A stretch of 64,000 nt of DNA from contig JBCCNL010000001.1 of NCBI GenBank assembly GCA_039025855.1, positions 174,214 through 238,213 of the forward strand. The letters are read 5' to 3'. Below, piece by piece: positions 17,365-26,200 of this stretch. The position numbers and the translations under genes are program-made. Under the pieces are notes generated by a model, which made no database searches, was not told the origin of the DNA, and saw only the letters and a list, made by a program, of their open reading frames with translations. This DNA comes from JBCCOW01 sp039025855. Lineage in GTDB: Bacteria; Planctomycetota; Phycisphaerae; Phycisphaerales; Phycisphaeraceae. Position 1 is the first letter of the stretch; each line of letters begins with the position of its first letter.

Positions 17365-18570
17365 TCATGCCGGGGCGGCGTGCTGCGCCCGATACGCCGC
17401 CGCCTCGGCCTCGGCGCGCTGGCGTTGCTCGGCATTCAGGGGCTGAGCGAAGTACATCTCGGGCTTGTGCAGGTATTTCGTCGACTTCATACCCGGGTCG
17501 GTGACCTCCTGCCGCAGGTCGCAGTCGAAGCGGGCCAGGATCGAGTACTGGGCCTTGTGAGTGCCGGCATTGACGAAGTGGCAGAGCCCCCAGTTCACGC
17601 CGGGCCCGTTGCCCGAGTCGGCGAACGCGTCGGGGTCGAAGAACTTCGCCGCTGTTGGCGCCAACTCCACCACCGACGCGATCTCGAAGTTCACCCAGTC
17701 TTCCGCATACTGCACGGTGTAGTGCTCGTTGCCGTCGTGGATCAGCAGCGCCGCGACGCCTTCCTTAAACGGGAACAGTGTCGTCTCGTGCCCCGAGTTC
17801 AGCACCGGGTTGAGCGGGTGCTTCTCGAACGGCCCGAGCGGGTCGTCAGCGATCGCGAGCCCGAGCGCGACCCACAGCCGGTGCGGGCGGTTGAACGCCG
17901 ACTTGTAGTAACAATAGATCTTGCCGTCGTGCACCAGCATGGATGGGCCGTGCACCGCGAACTGGTCCCACTCGCCCTCGGCCCCGACCGGGAGCACGCT
18001 CTTGTCGACATGCGTCCAAGGCCCATCGGGCGAGTCGGCGTGAGCCACCGCGATCGGGCAGTAGTCGCCCCGCAGCCCGCTCGGCTCGGTGAACGCCTGG
18101 TAGTACAGATAGAACCGGCCCTGCCACTTGAGGATGTCCGGCGTGCAGACCGACCGCCAGCCCACTTCGGGCTTCGGCGGCCGAGCGACGGCGACGCCTT
18201 GTTCGGTCCACTTGAAGCCGTCTTCGCTGGTGGCATACCAGAGGTCGGCCAGGTCCCAGTCGGCGGAGGCGACGGTGTCAGTGGCCTGCTCCGCGCCAGC
18301 CATGCCCAGGCAGACCGACTCGGTATGACGCTTCGTGTACCAGACGTAGTACTTGCCGTTCTCGAAGATGATCTTTGACGGGTCGCGTCGGCTGACCGTG
18401 CCGTCGCCGTCGCTGTAGTCGAAGCCCTCGAGGGGGGTGTACTTGAACGCCGAGAACAGCGGGTTCTCTTCGGGGCGTTCGTTGAGGTAGTGCTCGAAGC
18501 TGCGTTTCATCGCGGCGCTGAGCGGTCGATTGCGGGTCTCGGGCGTGACGGTGTAGGGGAACATGGACAT
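17365..18570 (-). CDS. GH117-family protein lacking one conserved catalytic Asp
   Basis: 401 residues (start 18570, or ATG 18564 two codons later). It is a close paralogue of the adjacent 18633-19859 gene, with the shared motifs NRPLS, NPLF.AFKYTPLEGFDY and TPDILKW. D63 (SRRDPSK) and the H261-E262 pair (NSGHE) are kept, but the Asp expected in HDP is Gly208 (VHGPS). In characterised GH117 enzymes the equivalent Asp belongs to the active site. The copy may therefore be inactive, bind sugar only or act on another linkage. It follows its paralogue by 62 bases, probably in one transcript. Confidence 0.85.
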   Translation of the reverse strand: MSMFPYTVTPETRNRPLSAAMKRSFEHYLNERPEENPLFSAFKYTPLEGFDYSDGDGTVSRRDPSKIIFENGKYYVWYTKRHTESVCLGMAGAEQATDTVASADWDLADLWYATSEDGFKWTEQGVAVARPPKPEVGWRSVCTPDILKWQGRFYLYYQAFTEPSGLRGDYCPIAVAHADSPDGPWTHVDKSVLPVGAEGEWDQFAVHGPSMLVHDGKIYCYYKSAFNRPHRLWVALGLAIADDPLGPFEKHPLNPVLNSGHETTLFPFKEGVAALLIHDGNEHYTVQYAEDWVNFEIASVVELAPTAAKFFDPDAFADSGNGPGVNWGLCHFVNAGTHKAQYSILARFDCDLRQEVTDPGMKSTKYLHKPEMYFAQPLNAEQRQRAEAEAAAYRAQHAAPA

Positions 18571-18632
18571 AAGGGTCTTGATCGCTTTCGCGGGTGAGGC
18601 CCAGTCATCCGGAGCAGGCCGAAGGATTGGAT

Positions 18633-19859
18633 TCAGGAGTGATTGGCTCGGTAGCTCGCTGTGTCGGCTTTGATGCGTTGCCGCTGCGCGGGCGACAGCG
18701 CCATACCGAAGTACACCTCGGGCTGGTGTAGGAACCGGCTGGACTTCATCGCCGGGTCGGCGGTCTCCTGGCGGAGGTCGCAGTCAAACCGGGCGAGGAT
18801 GGAGTGCTGGGTCGTGGGCGTGCCGGCGTTGACGAAGTGGCAGAGCCCCCAGCTCACACCCGGCCCGTTACCCGAGTCTTCGAACGCACCGGGGTCGAAC
18901 AGCCCCGCGGCGGTCGGCGGCAGTTCGACAATCGACGCCATCTCGAAGTTCACCCAGTCCTCGGCATACTGGATCGTGTAATGCTCGTTACCGTCCCGGA
19001 TCATCAGCGCCGCAAGCCCGGACTTGAACGGGAACAACGCAGTCTCATGCCCCGAGTTGAGCAGCGGGTTGAGCGGGTGCTTGTCGAATGGCCCGAGCGG
19101 GCTATCGCCGATCGCGAGACCCAGCCCGAGCGTCAGACGGTTGGGGCGGTCGTAGGCCGACTTGTAGTAGATGTAGACCTTACCGTCGTGCACCAGCGGG
19201 TGCGGATCGTGGATCGCGAACTGGTCCCAGCTGCCTTCCGGGCCGTTCGGTAGCACGTCCTGGTCCACCCGCTCCCACGGTCCGTCCGGCGAGTCGGCGT
19301 GGGCCACCGCCACCGGGCAGTAGTCGCCACGCAATCCGCTGGGCTCGAGGAACGCCTGGTAGTAGAGGTAGAACCGGCCTTCCCATTTCAGGATGTCCGG
19401 CGTGCAGGTCGAACGCCAGCCGAGGGTCGGCTTCTCCGGCCGAGGGAACGCGGGGCCTTGCTCGGACCATGTGAAGCCGTCGGTGCTGGTCGCGTACCAG
19501 ACCTCGGCCAGGTCCCAGTCGGCGGACGGGATCGTGTCGGTCGCTTCCTTGGCTCGGCCCATCCCCACGGGTGCGGCGGCGGTCTGGCGGTGGGTGTACC
19601 AGACGTAGAACTTGCCGTTCTCGAAGATGATCTTGGAGGCGTCGCGGCGGGAAACGGTGCCGTCGCCGCCGTGGTAGTCGAAGCCCTCGAGCGGGGTGTA
19701 CTTGAACGCGGTGAACAGCGGGTTGTCTTCGGGGCGGTCGGCGGGCCAGTGGTGGAACGCCCGCTTCATGCCCGAGCTGAGTGGGCGGTTCGCGGCGTCG
19801 GGCGTGACGGCGTATGGGAACGGTGGAGATACGGTTGGCGGTGCGGGTAGGGGGTTCAT
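18633..19859 (-). CDS. GH117-family anhydro-L-galactosidase
   Basis: 408 residues. D73 (SRRDASK), D218 (IHDPH) and H271-E272 (NSGHE) make a complete GH117 active site. There is no signal peptide; the first 20 residues are proline-rich. It would release anhydro-L-galactose or a related L-sugar from galactan oligosaccharides in the cytoplasm. A perfect ATTGTATACAAT lies only 30 bases before the start, where it would block transcription. Together with the copy at 17365 it represents a tandem duplication distinct from the GH117 at 13202. Confidence 0.87.
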   Translation of the reverse strand: MNPLPAPPTVSPPFPYAVTPDAANRPLSSGMKRAFHHWPADRPEDNPLFTAFKYTPLEGFDYHGGDGTVSRRDASKIIFENGKFYVWYTHRQTAAAPVGMGRAKEATDTIPSADWDLAEVWYATSTDGFTWSEQGPAFPRPEKPTLGWRSTCTPDILKWEGRFYLYYQAFLEPSGLRGDYCPVAVAHADSPDGPWERVDQDVLPNGPEGSWDQFAIHDPHPLVHDGKVYIYYKSAYDRPNRLTLGLGLAIGDSPLGPFDKHPLNPLLNSGHETALFPFKSGLAALMIRDGNEHYTIQYAEDWVNFEMASIVELPPTAAGLFDPGAFEDSGNGPGVSWGLCHFVNAGTPTTQHSILARFDCDLRQETADPAMKSSRFLHQPEVYFGMALSPAQRQRIKADTASYRANHS

Positions 19860-19888
19860 GGCAGGCCCGGAGCGGGGCGGAATCCACG

Positions 19889-19900
19889 ATTGTATACAAT
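19889..19900. promoter_or_regulatory. Perfect operator palindrome ATTGTATACAAT
   Basis: Identical to 7914-7925. It lies 30 bases before the GH117 start (19859) and 105 bases before the divergent sulfatase start (20005), so one bound regulator could silence both transcripts. Confidence 0.7.
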
Positions 19901-20004
19901 GCCCATTGGATTGCCACAGGTGTTGTATGAAATCATGCGTTTAAATCGCGATTTCAGGCGTCCCGTCAACAACGTCTCCTCCAATAGTTTGACCCAGGAT
20001 CCCG

Positions 20005-21639
20005 ATGAAAAACCAGCCCTCATTTGCCAGACCGTGGCGGCGTGCCGCCCTGCGCCTTAGCCGCGTCGCTGTGCTTTGCCTGCTCGCCTGGCCCACTGTC
20101 GCCCAGCCCCCCAACGTCATCCTGATCTTCACCGACGACATCAGCGCCCGCGAACTGCCCATCTACGGCTCGGACACCTGGTCCGACCTCCGCGGCGGTG
20201 ACTCTCAAGACCCCGCACTCCGAGCCGAGACCCCCGTGCTCGACCGTGTCGCGAACGACGGCGTCTGGGTCCGGACCGCCTGGTCCGCCACGATCTGCTC
20301 GCCCAGCCGGGCCATGATCATGTCCGGCCGATTCGCCTCCGCCCACAAGTGGTGGCACAACCGCGACGTCGGCAGGCTCGCCACGAGCCCCCCCAACATC
20401 CCCCGCGTCCTGGTCCACCACAGCTCCCCCCTGCTCATCGGGCACGTCGCTCAACAAGCCGGCTATGCCAGCATCTGGTGCGGCAAGGTCCAGATGCAGG
20501 TCAAAGACGCTCAGAACTACGGCTTCGATGAGATCATCGACACCCCCGGCCAATGGAACGACTGGCCGTCCCCCCACTCCGACTTCCACCACACCCAACG
20601 CAAAGCCGACGGCAAGATCACCCTCATCGACGACGACACCGGCAACGTCATCACCACCTACCGGCAGAACAGCTGGCTCTGGCAGCCCAGCGTCAGCCTC
20701 ATCAAGCACCCCACCGGGAGCAAGCCCTACGAGTTTTGGCCCAACACCCCCGAAAGCCAAGCGGCCTACGGCCTCAACACCTACGGCCCGAACGTCGAAC
20801 AAGACCTCATCTTCGACTTCATGGAACGCCAGCACGCCGCCGGCAAACCCTTCTTCGTCTACCACACCTCCCACCTCGGGCACGACGCCTACAACTGGCT
20901 CGACCCCAACTCGCCCAGCAAGTGGCCCGAGACCCCGAAGATCCAGTGGGACGGCCAGCGCTACCACCGCACCACCCCCAACATCACCGGCGACAACGGC
21001 GTCTACGACTTCAACGACACCCTCACCGGCCCGGGCATGCACACCCACGTCGAATACCTCGACTACCAGGTCTGGCGCTACCTTGACGAGCTCAAACAGC
21101 TCGGCGTCGAAAACGACACCGTCCTCATCTTCACCTCCGACAACGGCACCAGCGGCTTCGGCAAGGGCTGGCGTGACCGTCAACGCGGCGTCCACGTCCC
21201 GCTAATCATCTACGCCCCCGGCCAGGGCATGACCAAGGCCGGTGAGCAAGACATCCTCGTCTCCCTCGCCGACTTCCTGCCCACACTGGCCGACATCATG
21301 GGCGCCGAGCTTCCCAGCGATTACGAGCTGCACGGCGAGAGCTTCTGGCCCTACCTCACCACCGAGTCCGACGCGTTCCGCCCCTGGGTCTACTCCTGGT
21401 GGAAGCAGCACCAGTTCATCCGCGGCCACCGCGTGCTCCATGACGCACGCGGCAACTGGTGGGACGTCTCGCAAGTCCCCAGCGACCTCGACCGCTTCCC
21501 GAAGATTACCGACTGGAACGCGGTCTCCGACGCCCACCGCGCCGAGCGCGACCTGCTCAAGACCATCCTCCCGCGCTTCGACAACTACGAGACCGAGCGC
21601 GACCTGCCCGAGCTTGCTGACCGCTCCGTCGTCGAGTGA
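20005..21639 (+). CDS. Secreted sulfatase (formylglycine-dependent, S1 family)
   Basis: 544 residues, ATG 20005 with AGGA upstream. A signal peptide ends near VAQPP. The metal-binding start of the fold is VILIFTDDIS, the modification motif is C98 in CSPSR, and later FTSDNGT supplies metal ligands. The first Asp pair and Cys-type motif mean it needs the FGE enzyme. It likely removes sulfate from a galactan, for example L-galactose-6-sulfate of porphyran; the specific ester is not readable from sequence. It is divergent from the GH117 pair and is followed by the GH29 gene. Confidence 0.88.
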   Translation: MKNQPSFARPWRRAALRLSRVAVLCLLAWPTVAQPPNVILIFTDDISARELPIYGSDTWSDLRGGDSQDPALRAETPVLDRVANDGVWVRTAWSATICSPSRAMIMSGRFASAHKWWHNRDVGRLATSPPNIPRVLVHHSSPLLIGHVAQQAGYASIWCGKVQMQVKDAQNYGFDEIIDTPGQWNDWPSPHSDFHHTQRKADGKITLIDDDTGNVITTYRQNSWLWQPSVSLIKHPTGSKPYEFWPNTPESQAAYGLNTYGPNVEQDLIFDFMERQHAAGKPFFVYHTSHLGHDAYNWLDPNSPSKWPETPKIQWDGQRYHRTTPNITGDNGVYDFNDTLTGPGMHTHVEYLDYQVWRYLDELKQLGVENDTVLIFTSDNGTSGFGKGWRDRQRGVHVPLIIYAPGQGMTKAGEQDILVSLADFLPTLADIMGAELPSDYELHGESFWPYLTTESDAFRPWVYSWWKQHQFIRGHRVLHDARGNWWDVSQVPSDLDRFPKITDWNAVSDAHRAERDLLKTILPRFDNYETERDLPELADRSVVE

Positions 21640-21670
21640 TTCCCTACACCCCTTGTCACCGGATGCCGCC

Positions 21671-23146
21671 GTGCGATTCACCCCGACCTGGGATTCTCTG
21701 ACCCAATACACCTGCCCCGACTGGTTCCGCGACGCGAAGTTCGGCATCTGGGCCCACTGGGGACCGCAAGGCGTCCCGATGGCCGGCGACTGGTACGCCC
21801 GCAACCTCTACATCCCCGGCCACCCGCAATACGAGCACCACCTCAAACACTACGGGCACCCCTCCGAGTTCGGCTACAAGGACATCCTCCCGCTCTGGAC
21901 CTGCGAGAACTTCGACGCCCAGGACCTGATGCAGCGCTACAAGAAGGCCGGCGCGAAGTACTTCACGTCCATGGCCGTCCACCACGACAACTACGACCTC
22001 TGGGATTCCAAGCACCACAAGTGGAACGCGGTCAACGTCGGCCCCAAGCGTGACATCGTCGGCGAGTTCTGCCGGGGCGCCCGCGACCAGGGCCTCTACT
22101 TCGGCGTCACCGAACACCTCGAACGCTCTTACAGCTGGTTCAACACCAACAAGGGCTCGGACAAAAAGGGCCCCAAGGCCGGCCTGCCCTACGACGGAAA
22201 CGACCCCGACTACCAGGACCTCTACTTCCCGCCCCACGATGATACGAACCAGCAGTACCCGATCGACCCGCCGGCCTGGTGGACCCGGCAGTGGCACGAC
22301 CGCATCTGCGACCTCGTCGATCAGTACGACCCCGACCTGCTCTACACCGACGGCGCGGTCCCCTTCGGCGAGGTCGGCCGATCGGTGCTCGCCCACTTCT
22401 ACAACCGCAACCTCGAACGCCGGGGCGGCAACCTCGAAGCGGTCTACAACCTCAAGAGCTACCACAAGTCCGCCAGCGCCGGCGCGAAGGGCAAGCCCTC
22501 CGTCGACAAGGACGGCAACCCGCTCGGCGGGCACGGCGAATATGTCGAGGGCATCGGCATCCTCGACCTCGAACGCGGCGGAGTCGATCAGATCTGGCCC
22601 GAGCCGTGGCAGACCGACACCTGCATCGGCGGCTGGTACTACGACGAAGGCCGGACCTACAAGTCACCACGCCTCATCGTCCACATGCTCGCCGACATCG
22701 TCAGCAAGAACGGCAACCTGCTGCTCAACTTCCCCGGCCGGATCGACGGCACGCTCGACGCCGAAGAACTCGCCATCCTCGACGCCCTCGCCGACTGGTT
22801 CGCCGTCAACAGCGAAGCGATCTACGGCACCCGGCCGTGGACCCGCTACGGGCAGGGCAACGACTTCCCGACCGGCGACTTTGCCGAGCCCAACGCCTCG
22901 CCGCTGGGCTTCGGTGACTTCCGCTTTGTCACCAAGGGCGACACGCTCTACGCCCTCGCCATGGGCTGGCCCGACAACGGACAACCATGGACCCTCGAAA
23001 ACCTCGGCGAACGCCGCGTCGACCGCGTCGAACTGCTCGGGCACGACGCCCCGCTGTCGTTCGACCGCAACGGCGACACGGTCACCATCACCCCGCCCGC
23101 CGAAGCCCCGGCAAGCGGCATCGCCTATTCCCTCAAGCTCACCTGA
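21671..23146 (+). CDS. GH29 alpha-L-fucosidase family, possible alpha-L-galactosidase
   Basis: 491 residues from a GTG at 21671; no in-frame ATG fits, and a TTG at 21653 is the other option. The barrel has FGIWAHWGPQGVP, AVHHDNYDLWDS, and LLYTDGAVPF with nucleophile D227. C-terminal beta-sandwich follows (VDRVELLGHD). There is no signal peptide. L-galactose differs from L-fucose only by a C6 hydroxyl, and GH29 members of porphyran loci can act on L-galactose once its sulfate is gone. The sulfatase directly upstream (31 bases) fits that order of steps. Specificity is inferred. Confidence 0.85.
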   Translation: MRFTPTWDSLTQYTCPDWFRDAKFGIWAHWGPQGVPMAGDWYARNLYIPGHPQYEHHLKHYGHPSEFGYKDILPLWTCENFDAQDLMQRYKKAGAKYFTSMAVHHDNYDLWDSKHHKWNAVNVGPKRDIVGEFCRGARDQGLYFGVTEHLERSYSWFNTNKGSDKKGPKAGLPYDGNDPDYQDLYFPPHDDTNQQYPIDPPAWWTRQWHDRICDLVDQYDPDLLYTDGAVPFGEVGRSVLAHFYNRNLERRGGNLEAVYNLKSYHKSASAGAKGKPSVDKDGNPLGGHGEYVEGIGILDLERGGVDQIWPEPWQTDTCIGGWYYDEGRTYKSPRLIVHMLADIVSKNGNLLLNFPGRIDGTLDAEELAILDALADWFAVNSEAIYGTRPWTRYGQGNDFPTGDFAEPNASPLGFGDFRFVTKGDTLYALAMGWPDNGQPWTLENLGERRVDRVELLGHDAPLSFDRNGDTVTITPPAEAPASGIAYSLKLT

Positions 23147-23196
23147 CCCGACCCGCGTCCCACGCTTTACCCCTGCATCACCCCCAAGGATCACCC

Positions 23197-25035
23197 ATGC
23201 CCCGTACCGCCCCCCTGCTGTCACTCCGCCAAGCAAGCCTCTACCTACTCATCGCACTTGTCGGCGCAGTGACCCTGCCCGCCACGGCCCGGGCCGACAC
23301 CACCGTCATGCGGTGGCACACTCTCACCCTCGACTTCGAGGGCCCCGAGCTCTCCGAGTCCGCAACGCCCAACCCGTTCACCGACTACCGCCTCGACGTC
23401 ACGTTCTCCCAGGGCGATCGCACCTTCGTCGTGCCCGGCTACTACGCCGCCGACGGTGACGCCGCCAACAGCTCGGCCGACAGCGGCACCGTCTGGCGCG
23501 TCCACTTCTCACCCGATCAGGAAGGCGACTGGACGTGGTCCGCGTCGTTCCGCCGGGGCAAGGGCGTCGCCGTGTCGAAGAACGTCCGGCCCGGCGCCCC
23601 CGCCGGCTTCTTCGATGGCAAGTCCGGCACCTTCACCGTCACCCCCAGCGACAAGCAGCGCCCTGACCTCCGCGCCATGGGCCGGCTCGTCAACGACGGC
23701 ACCCGCTACCCCAAGACGCTCGGCGACGGCGAAATCTTCCTCAAGGCCGGGGCCGACTCCCCCGAAAACTTCCTCGCCTACGCCGAGTTCGACGGCAGCT
23801 TCAAAACCGATGGCCACCGCGACCACCACGTCAAGACCTGGGCCCCCCACGTCCGCGACTGGAACCCCGGCGACCCGACCTGGGCCGACGGCAAGGGCAA
23901 GGGCATCATCGGTGCGATCAATTACCTGTCTTCCAAAGGCCTCAACGCCGTGTCCATGCTGACCATGAACATCGGCGGCGACGACCGCAACGTCTTCCCC
24001 TATACCGACTACGACGAGCGGCAGCGCTTCGACATCTCCCGCCTCGAGCAGTGGCGCATCGTCGTCGAACACGCCAACCACAAGGGCCTGTTCGTCCACT
24101 TCAAGACGCAGGAAACTGAGAACGAAACCCTCCTCGACAACGGCGACGTCGGCCCGCAGCGTCGGCTCTACTACCGCGAACTCGTCGCCCGGTTCGGGCA
24201 CCTGCTGGCCATGAACTGGAACCTCGGCGAAGAGAACGGCAAGTGGGGCAAGAACCACCACAAGCCCAGGTTCCAAACCACCGAACAACGCGTCGCCATG
24301 GCCCAATGGTTCCACGATCACGACCCCTACGGCCACCCCATCGTCGCCCATAACGGCCAATGGCCCGGCGACCTCTACGGCCCCGACAACCACTTCGACG
24401 GCTGGTCCCTCCAGACCTCCACCCCCACCTTCCGCAACGTCCACCGCAGCACCCTCAACATCCTCAACGCCGCGAAAAACAGCGGCAAGGTCTGGATGGT
24501 CGCCTGCGACGAGCCCGGCGACGCCAGCCACGCCGTCAAGCCCGACGACCTCGACCCCGACCACTTCCACGCCCGCACCAACGCCCTCTGGGGCGTCTTC
24601 CTCGCCGGGGGCTGGGGCATCGAGTGGTACTACGGCTACAAGAACCCGCACTCCGACCTCACCCTCCAGGACCACCGCAGCCGCGCCAACATGTACGCCC
24701 AGTCCGCACACGCCCTGCACTTCTTCCGGAGCAACGCGGTGCCCGTGGGTGAGATGGACAACCACAACAAGCTGCTGGTCGATGCCGACGGCTTCTGCCT
24801 CGCCGACCCAGGACAGGTCTATGTCGTGCTGGTCAAGGACGCCTCCAAGCCCGCGAAGCTCGACCTCGGCAGCCACGCCGGGCCGTTCACGGTGCGCTGG
24901 TACAACCCCCGCACCGGTGGCGACCTGCAGACCGGGCAGCACACGACGCTCAGCGGCGGCGGCCAGCAACTACTCGGTGCCCCGCCCGCCGAGCCCGACC
25001 GCGACTGGGTCGCCCTGATCCGCAAGAGTGAGTAG
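23197..25035 (+). CDS. Secreted DUF5060 glycoside hydrolase-like protein
   Basis: 612 residues from ATG 23197 with AAGGA upstream. A signal peptide (LLIALVGAVTLPATARA) precedes an N-terminal DUF5060 immunoglobulin-like domain (FTDYRLDVTFSQGDRTFVVPG, given by its ends; GDWTWSASF). A TIM-barrel-like region follows (KGLNAVSMLTMNIGGDD) with a candidate acid/base E345 in WNLGEENGK, and a C-terminal sandwich (FTVRWYNPRTGGDL) of the kind called putative collagen-binding. Such proteins are exported glycosidases of uncertain family. Third in the sulfatase-GH29 operon, it probably acts outside or in the periplasm on the same galactan. Confidence 0.78.
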   Translation: MPRTAPLLSLRQASLYLLIALVGAVTLPATARADTTVMRWHTLTLDFEGPELSESATPNPFTDYRLDVTFSQGDRTFVVPGYYAADGDAANSSADSGTVWRVHFSPDQEGDWTWSASFRRGKGVAVSKNVRPGAPAGFFDGKSGTFTVTPSDKQRPDLRAMGRLVNDGTRYPKTLGDGEIFLKAGADSPENFLAYAEFDGSFKTDGHRDHHVKTWAPHVRDWNPGDPTWADGKGKGIIGAINYLSSKGLNAVSMLTMNIGGDDRNVFPYTDYDERQRFDISRLEQWRIVVEHANHKGLFVHFKTQETENETLLDNGDVGPQRRLYYRELVARFGHLLAMNWNLGEENGKWGKNHHKPRFQTTEQRVAMAQWFHDHDPYGHPIVAHNGQWPGDLYGPDNHFDGWSLQTSTPTFRNVHRSTLNILNAAKNSGKVWMVACDEPGDASHAVKPDDLDPDHFHARTNALWGVFLAGGWGIEWYYGYKNPHSDLTLQDHRSRANMYAQSAHALHFFRSNAVPVGEMDNHNKLLVDADGFCLADPGQVYVVLVKDASKPAKLDLGSHAGPFTVRWYNPRTGGDLQTGQHTTLSGGGQQLLGAPPAEPDRDWVALIRKSE

Positions 25036-25093
25036 CACGCATCGCGTTGCGAGCCGGGGCGTGTCGCCTTGGCCAGCCCTACAGCCTTTTCGC

Positions 25094-25112
25094 GTGGGCG
25101 TGCTATGCCCAC
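25094..25112. repeat. Hairpin GTGGGC-N7-GCCCAC
   Basis: A six-base perfect stem just left of the dispersed repeat. It follows the DUF5060 gene by about 60 bases and may help end that transcript, but no T-tract follows. Confidence 0.35.
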
Positions 25113-25114
25113 GA

Positions 25115-25151
25115 CGCGGTGCGGACCCGACGAGCGTAGCTCGTCGGCTAC
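25115..25151. repeat. Second copy of dispersed palindromic repeat
   Basis: 37 bases that match 6498-6534 in reverse orientation with two differences, including the hairpin CGACGAGC-GTA-GCTCGTCG. The outer inverted ends seen around the first copy are not found here, so this is a core or decayed copy. Confidence 0.65.
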
Positions 25152-25233
25152 TCCACGGTGCCTCAGACCATGAGCGTTACAGACTGCACGCCAGACCCCA
25201 CCGCCGCATCACACGCCAACAGCGCAAATAAAA

Positions 25234-25257
25234 ACGCCCGCTGTTTCCAGCGGGCGT
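25234..25257 (-). terminator. Rho-independent terminator of PEP-CTERM gene
   Basis: Perfect 10-base stem ACGCCCGCTG/CAGCGGGCGT with a TTTC loop. Read on the minus strand it is followed by a T-rich tract (TTTTTATTT). It lies 40 bases after the minus-strand PEP-CTERM stop at 25298. Confidence 0.8.
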
Positions 25258-25297
25258 CTCTCAACATTTTAAATGTAGATCGTGTCGGCCAGACCAC

Positions 25298-26035
25298 TCA
25301 GGCCTTGCGGCGACGGCGACCGAAGAGGCACATGCCGCCGAGACCGAGAAGGGCCATCGAAGCTGGCTCGGGGATCGCGGTAGTGCTGAACTGCAGGTCG
25401 TAGTTTCGGGCAACGATGCTGCCGCCGGTGCCGCCCGAGTTGTCGAACGTGACGGTCGGCGTCAATGCGAAGTCGATGGCAGTGGTCGCGAAACTAAATC
25501 CGGCACCGGTAATCGAGACGGAAGCTTCGGTGCCATTGATGTCAGCCGTTCGGGTGATGTCGCCACCGCCACCAACACCAATCGCGGCACCGGTGAAACC
25601 ATCAAAGACGATGATGTCGCCGGTGTCGGTCGTGGTCTGACCGGGGGTCACGGCAACCTCAACCAGGAGACCGTTCAGTGATCCAAAGCCTGTGTCAGCA
25701 CCTTGATTGAACAGGCGGGCGTTGGCAAAGGGAGATGTGGTGTCGGTCCAAGTCATCGTGAACTCGACCGAATCGTTGGCGGTGCTGTCACCGTCAAGGT
25801 CCAGACCACCCAGGGTGATCACAGCGGAAGCCACGGCGGCCGGCCCATCGACGCCCGTAACAAACGAGGCCGTGGTACCCGTGACGCCAAACGGAGCTCC
25901 GAAAACGCCGCCCTGACGAACATCAACGCCCGTCAGGTTCACGGTGGCCGCAGCGGCGGGTAGGCAGAACGCTGCACCAGCGACTGCTCCGGCGAGCAGA
26001 GTCGCCGTCTTGGCCGACTTCAAAGACTGAATCAT
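25298..26035 (-). CDS. PEP-CTERM surface protein
   Basis: 245 residues from ATG 26035, with GGAGG ten bases upstream. It has a signal peptide ending in LPAAAA, a beta-rich low-complexity body, and the sorting signal IPEPASMALLGLGGMCLFGRRRRKA's pattern: PEP box, hydrophobic helix, then arginine-rich tail. PEP-CTERM proteins are processed by exosortase and sent to the surface or extracellular matrix. An ATTGTCAACAAT site lies 154 bases upstream, suggesting expression with the galactan enzymes. The body is not recognised; it could bind polysaccharide. Confidence 0.87.
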   Translation of the reverse strand: MIQSLKSAKTATLLAGAVAGAAFCLPAAAATVNLTGVDVRQGGVFGAPFGVTGTTASFVTGVDGPAAVASAVITLGGLDLDGDSTANDSVEFTMTWTDTTSPFANARLFNQGADTGFGSLNGLLVEVAVTPGQTTTDTGDIIVFDGFTGAAIGVGGGGDITRTADINGTEASVSITGAGFSFATTAIDFALTPTVTFDNSGGTGGSIVARNYDLQFSTTAIPEPASMALLGLGGMCLFGRRRRKA

Positions 26036-26188
26036 GCGATTTATCCTCCAAAAAGGTGAAGAGAAACAAAAAAGGGAGAAACCTGAACTCCGAGGACAGG
26101 TTGTGTTAGTAGGCGAATGGGTGAGCCGTTCGGATCGGGGAAGCGTCATCTGCGGTCGGTACGGAGCCTTCTCAGTGCAGATGAAAGA

Positions 26189-26200
26189 TTGTCAACAATG
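26189..26200. promoter_or_regulatory. Operator palindrome ATTGTCAACAAT
   Basis: Both ATTGT/ACAAT half-sites are perfect; only the central dinucleotide differs from the 7914 site. It precedes the minus-strand PEP-CTERM gene (start 26035). Confidence 0.6.
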
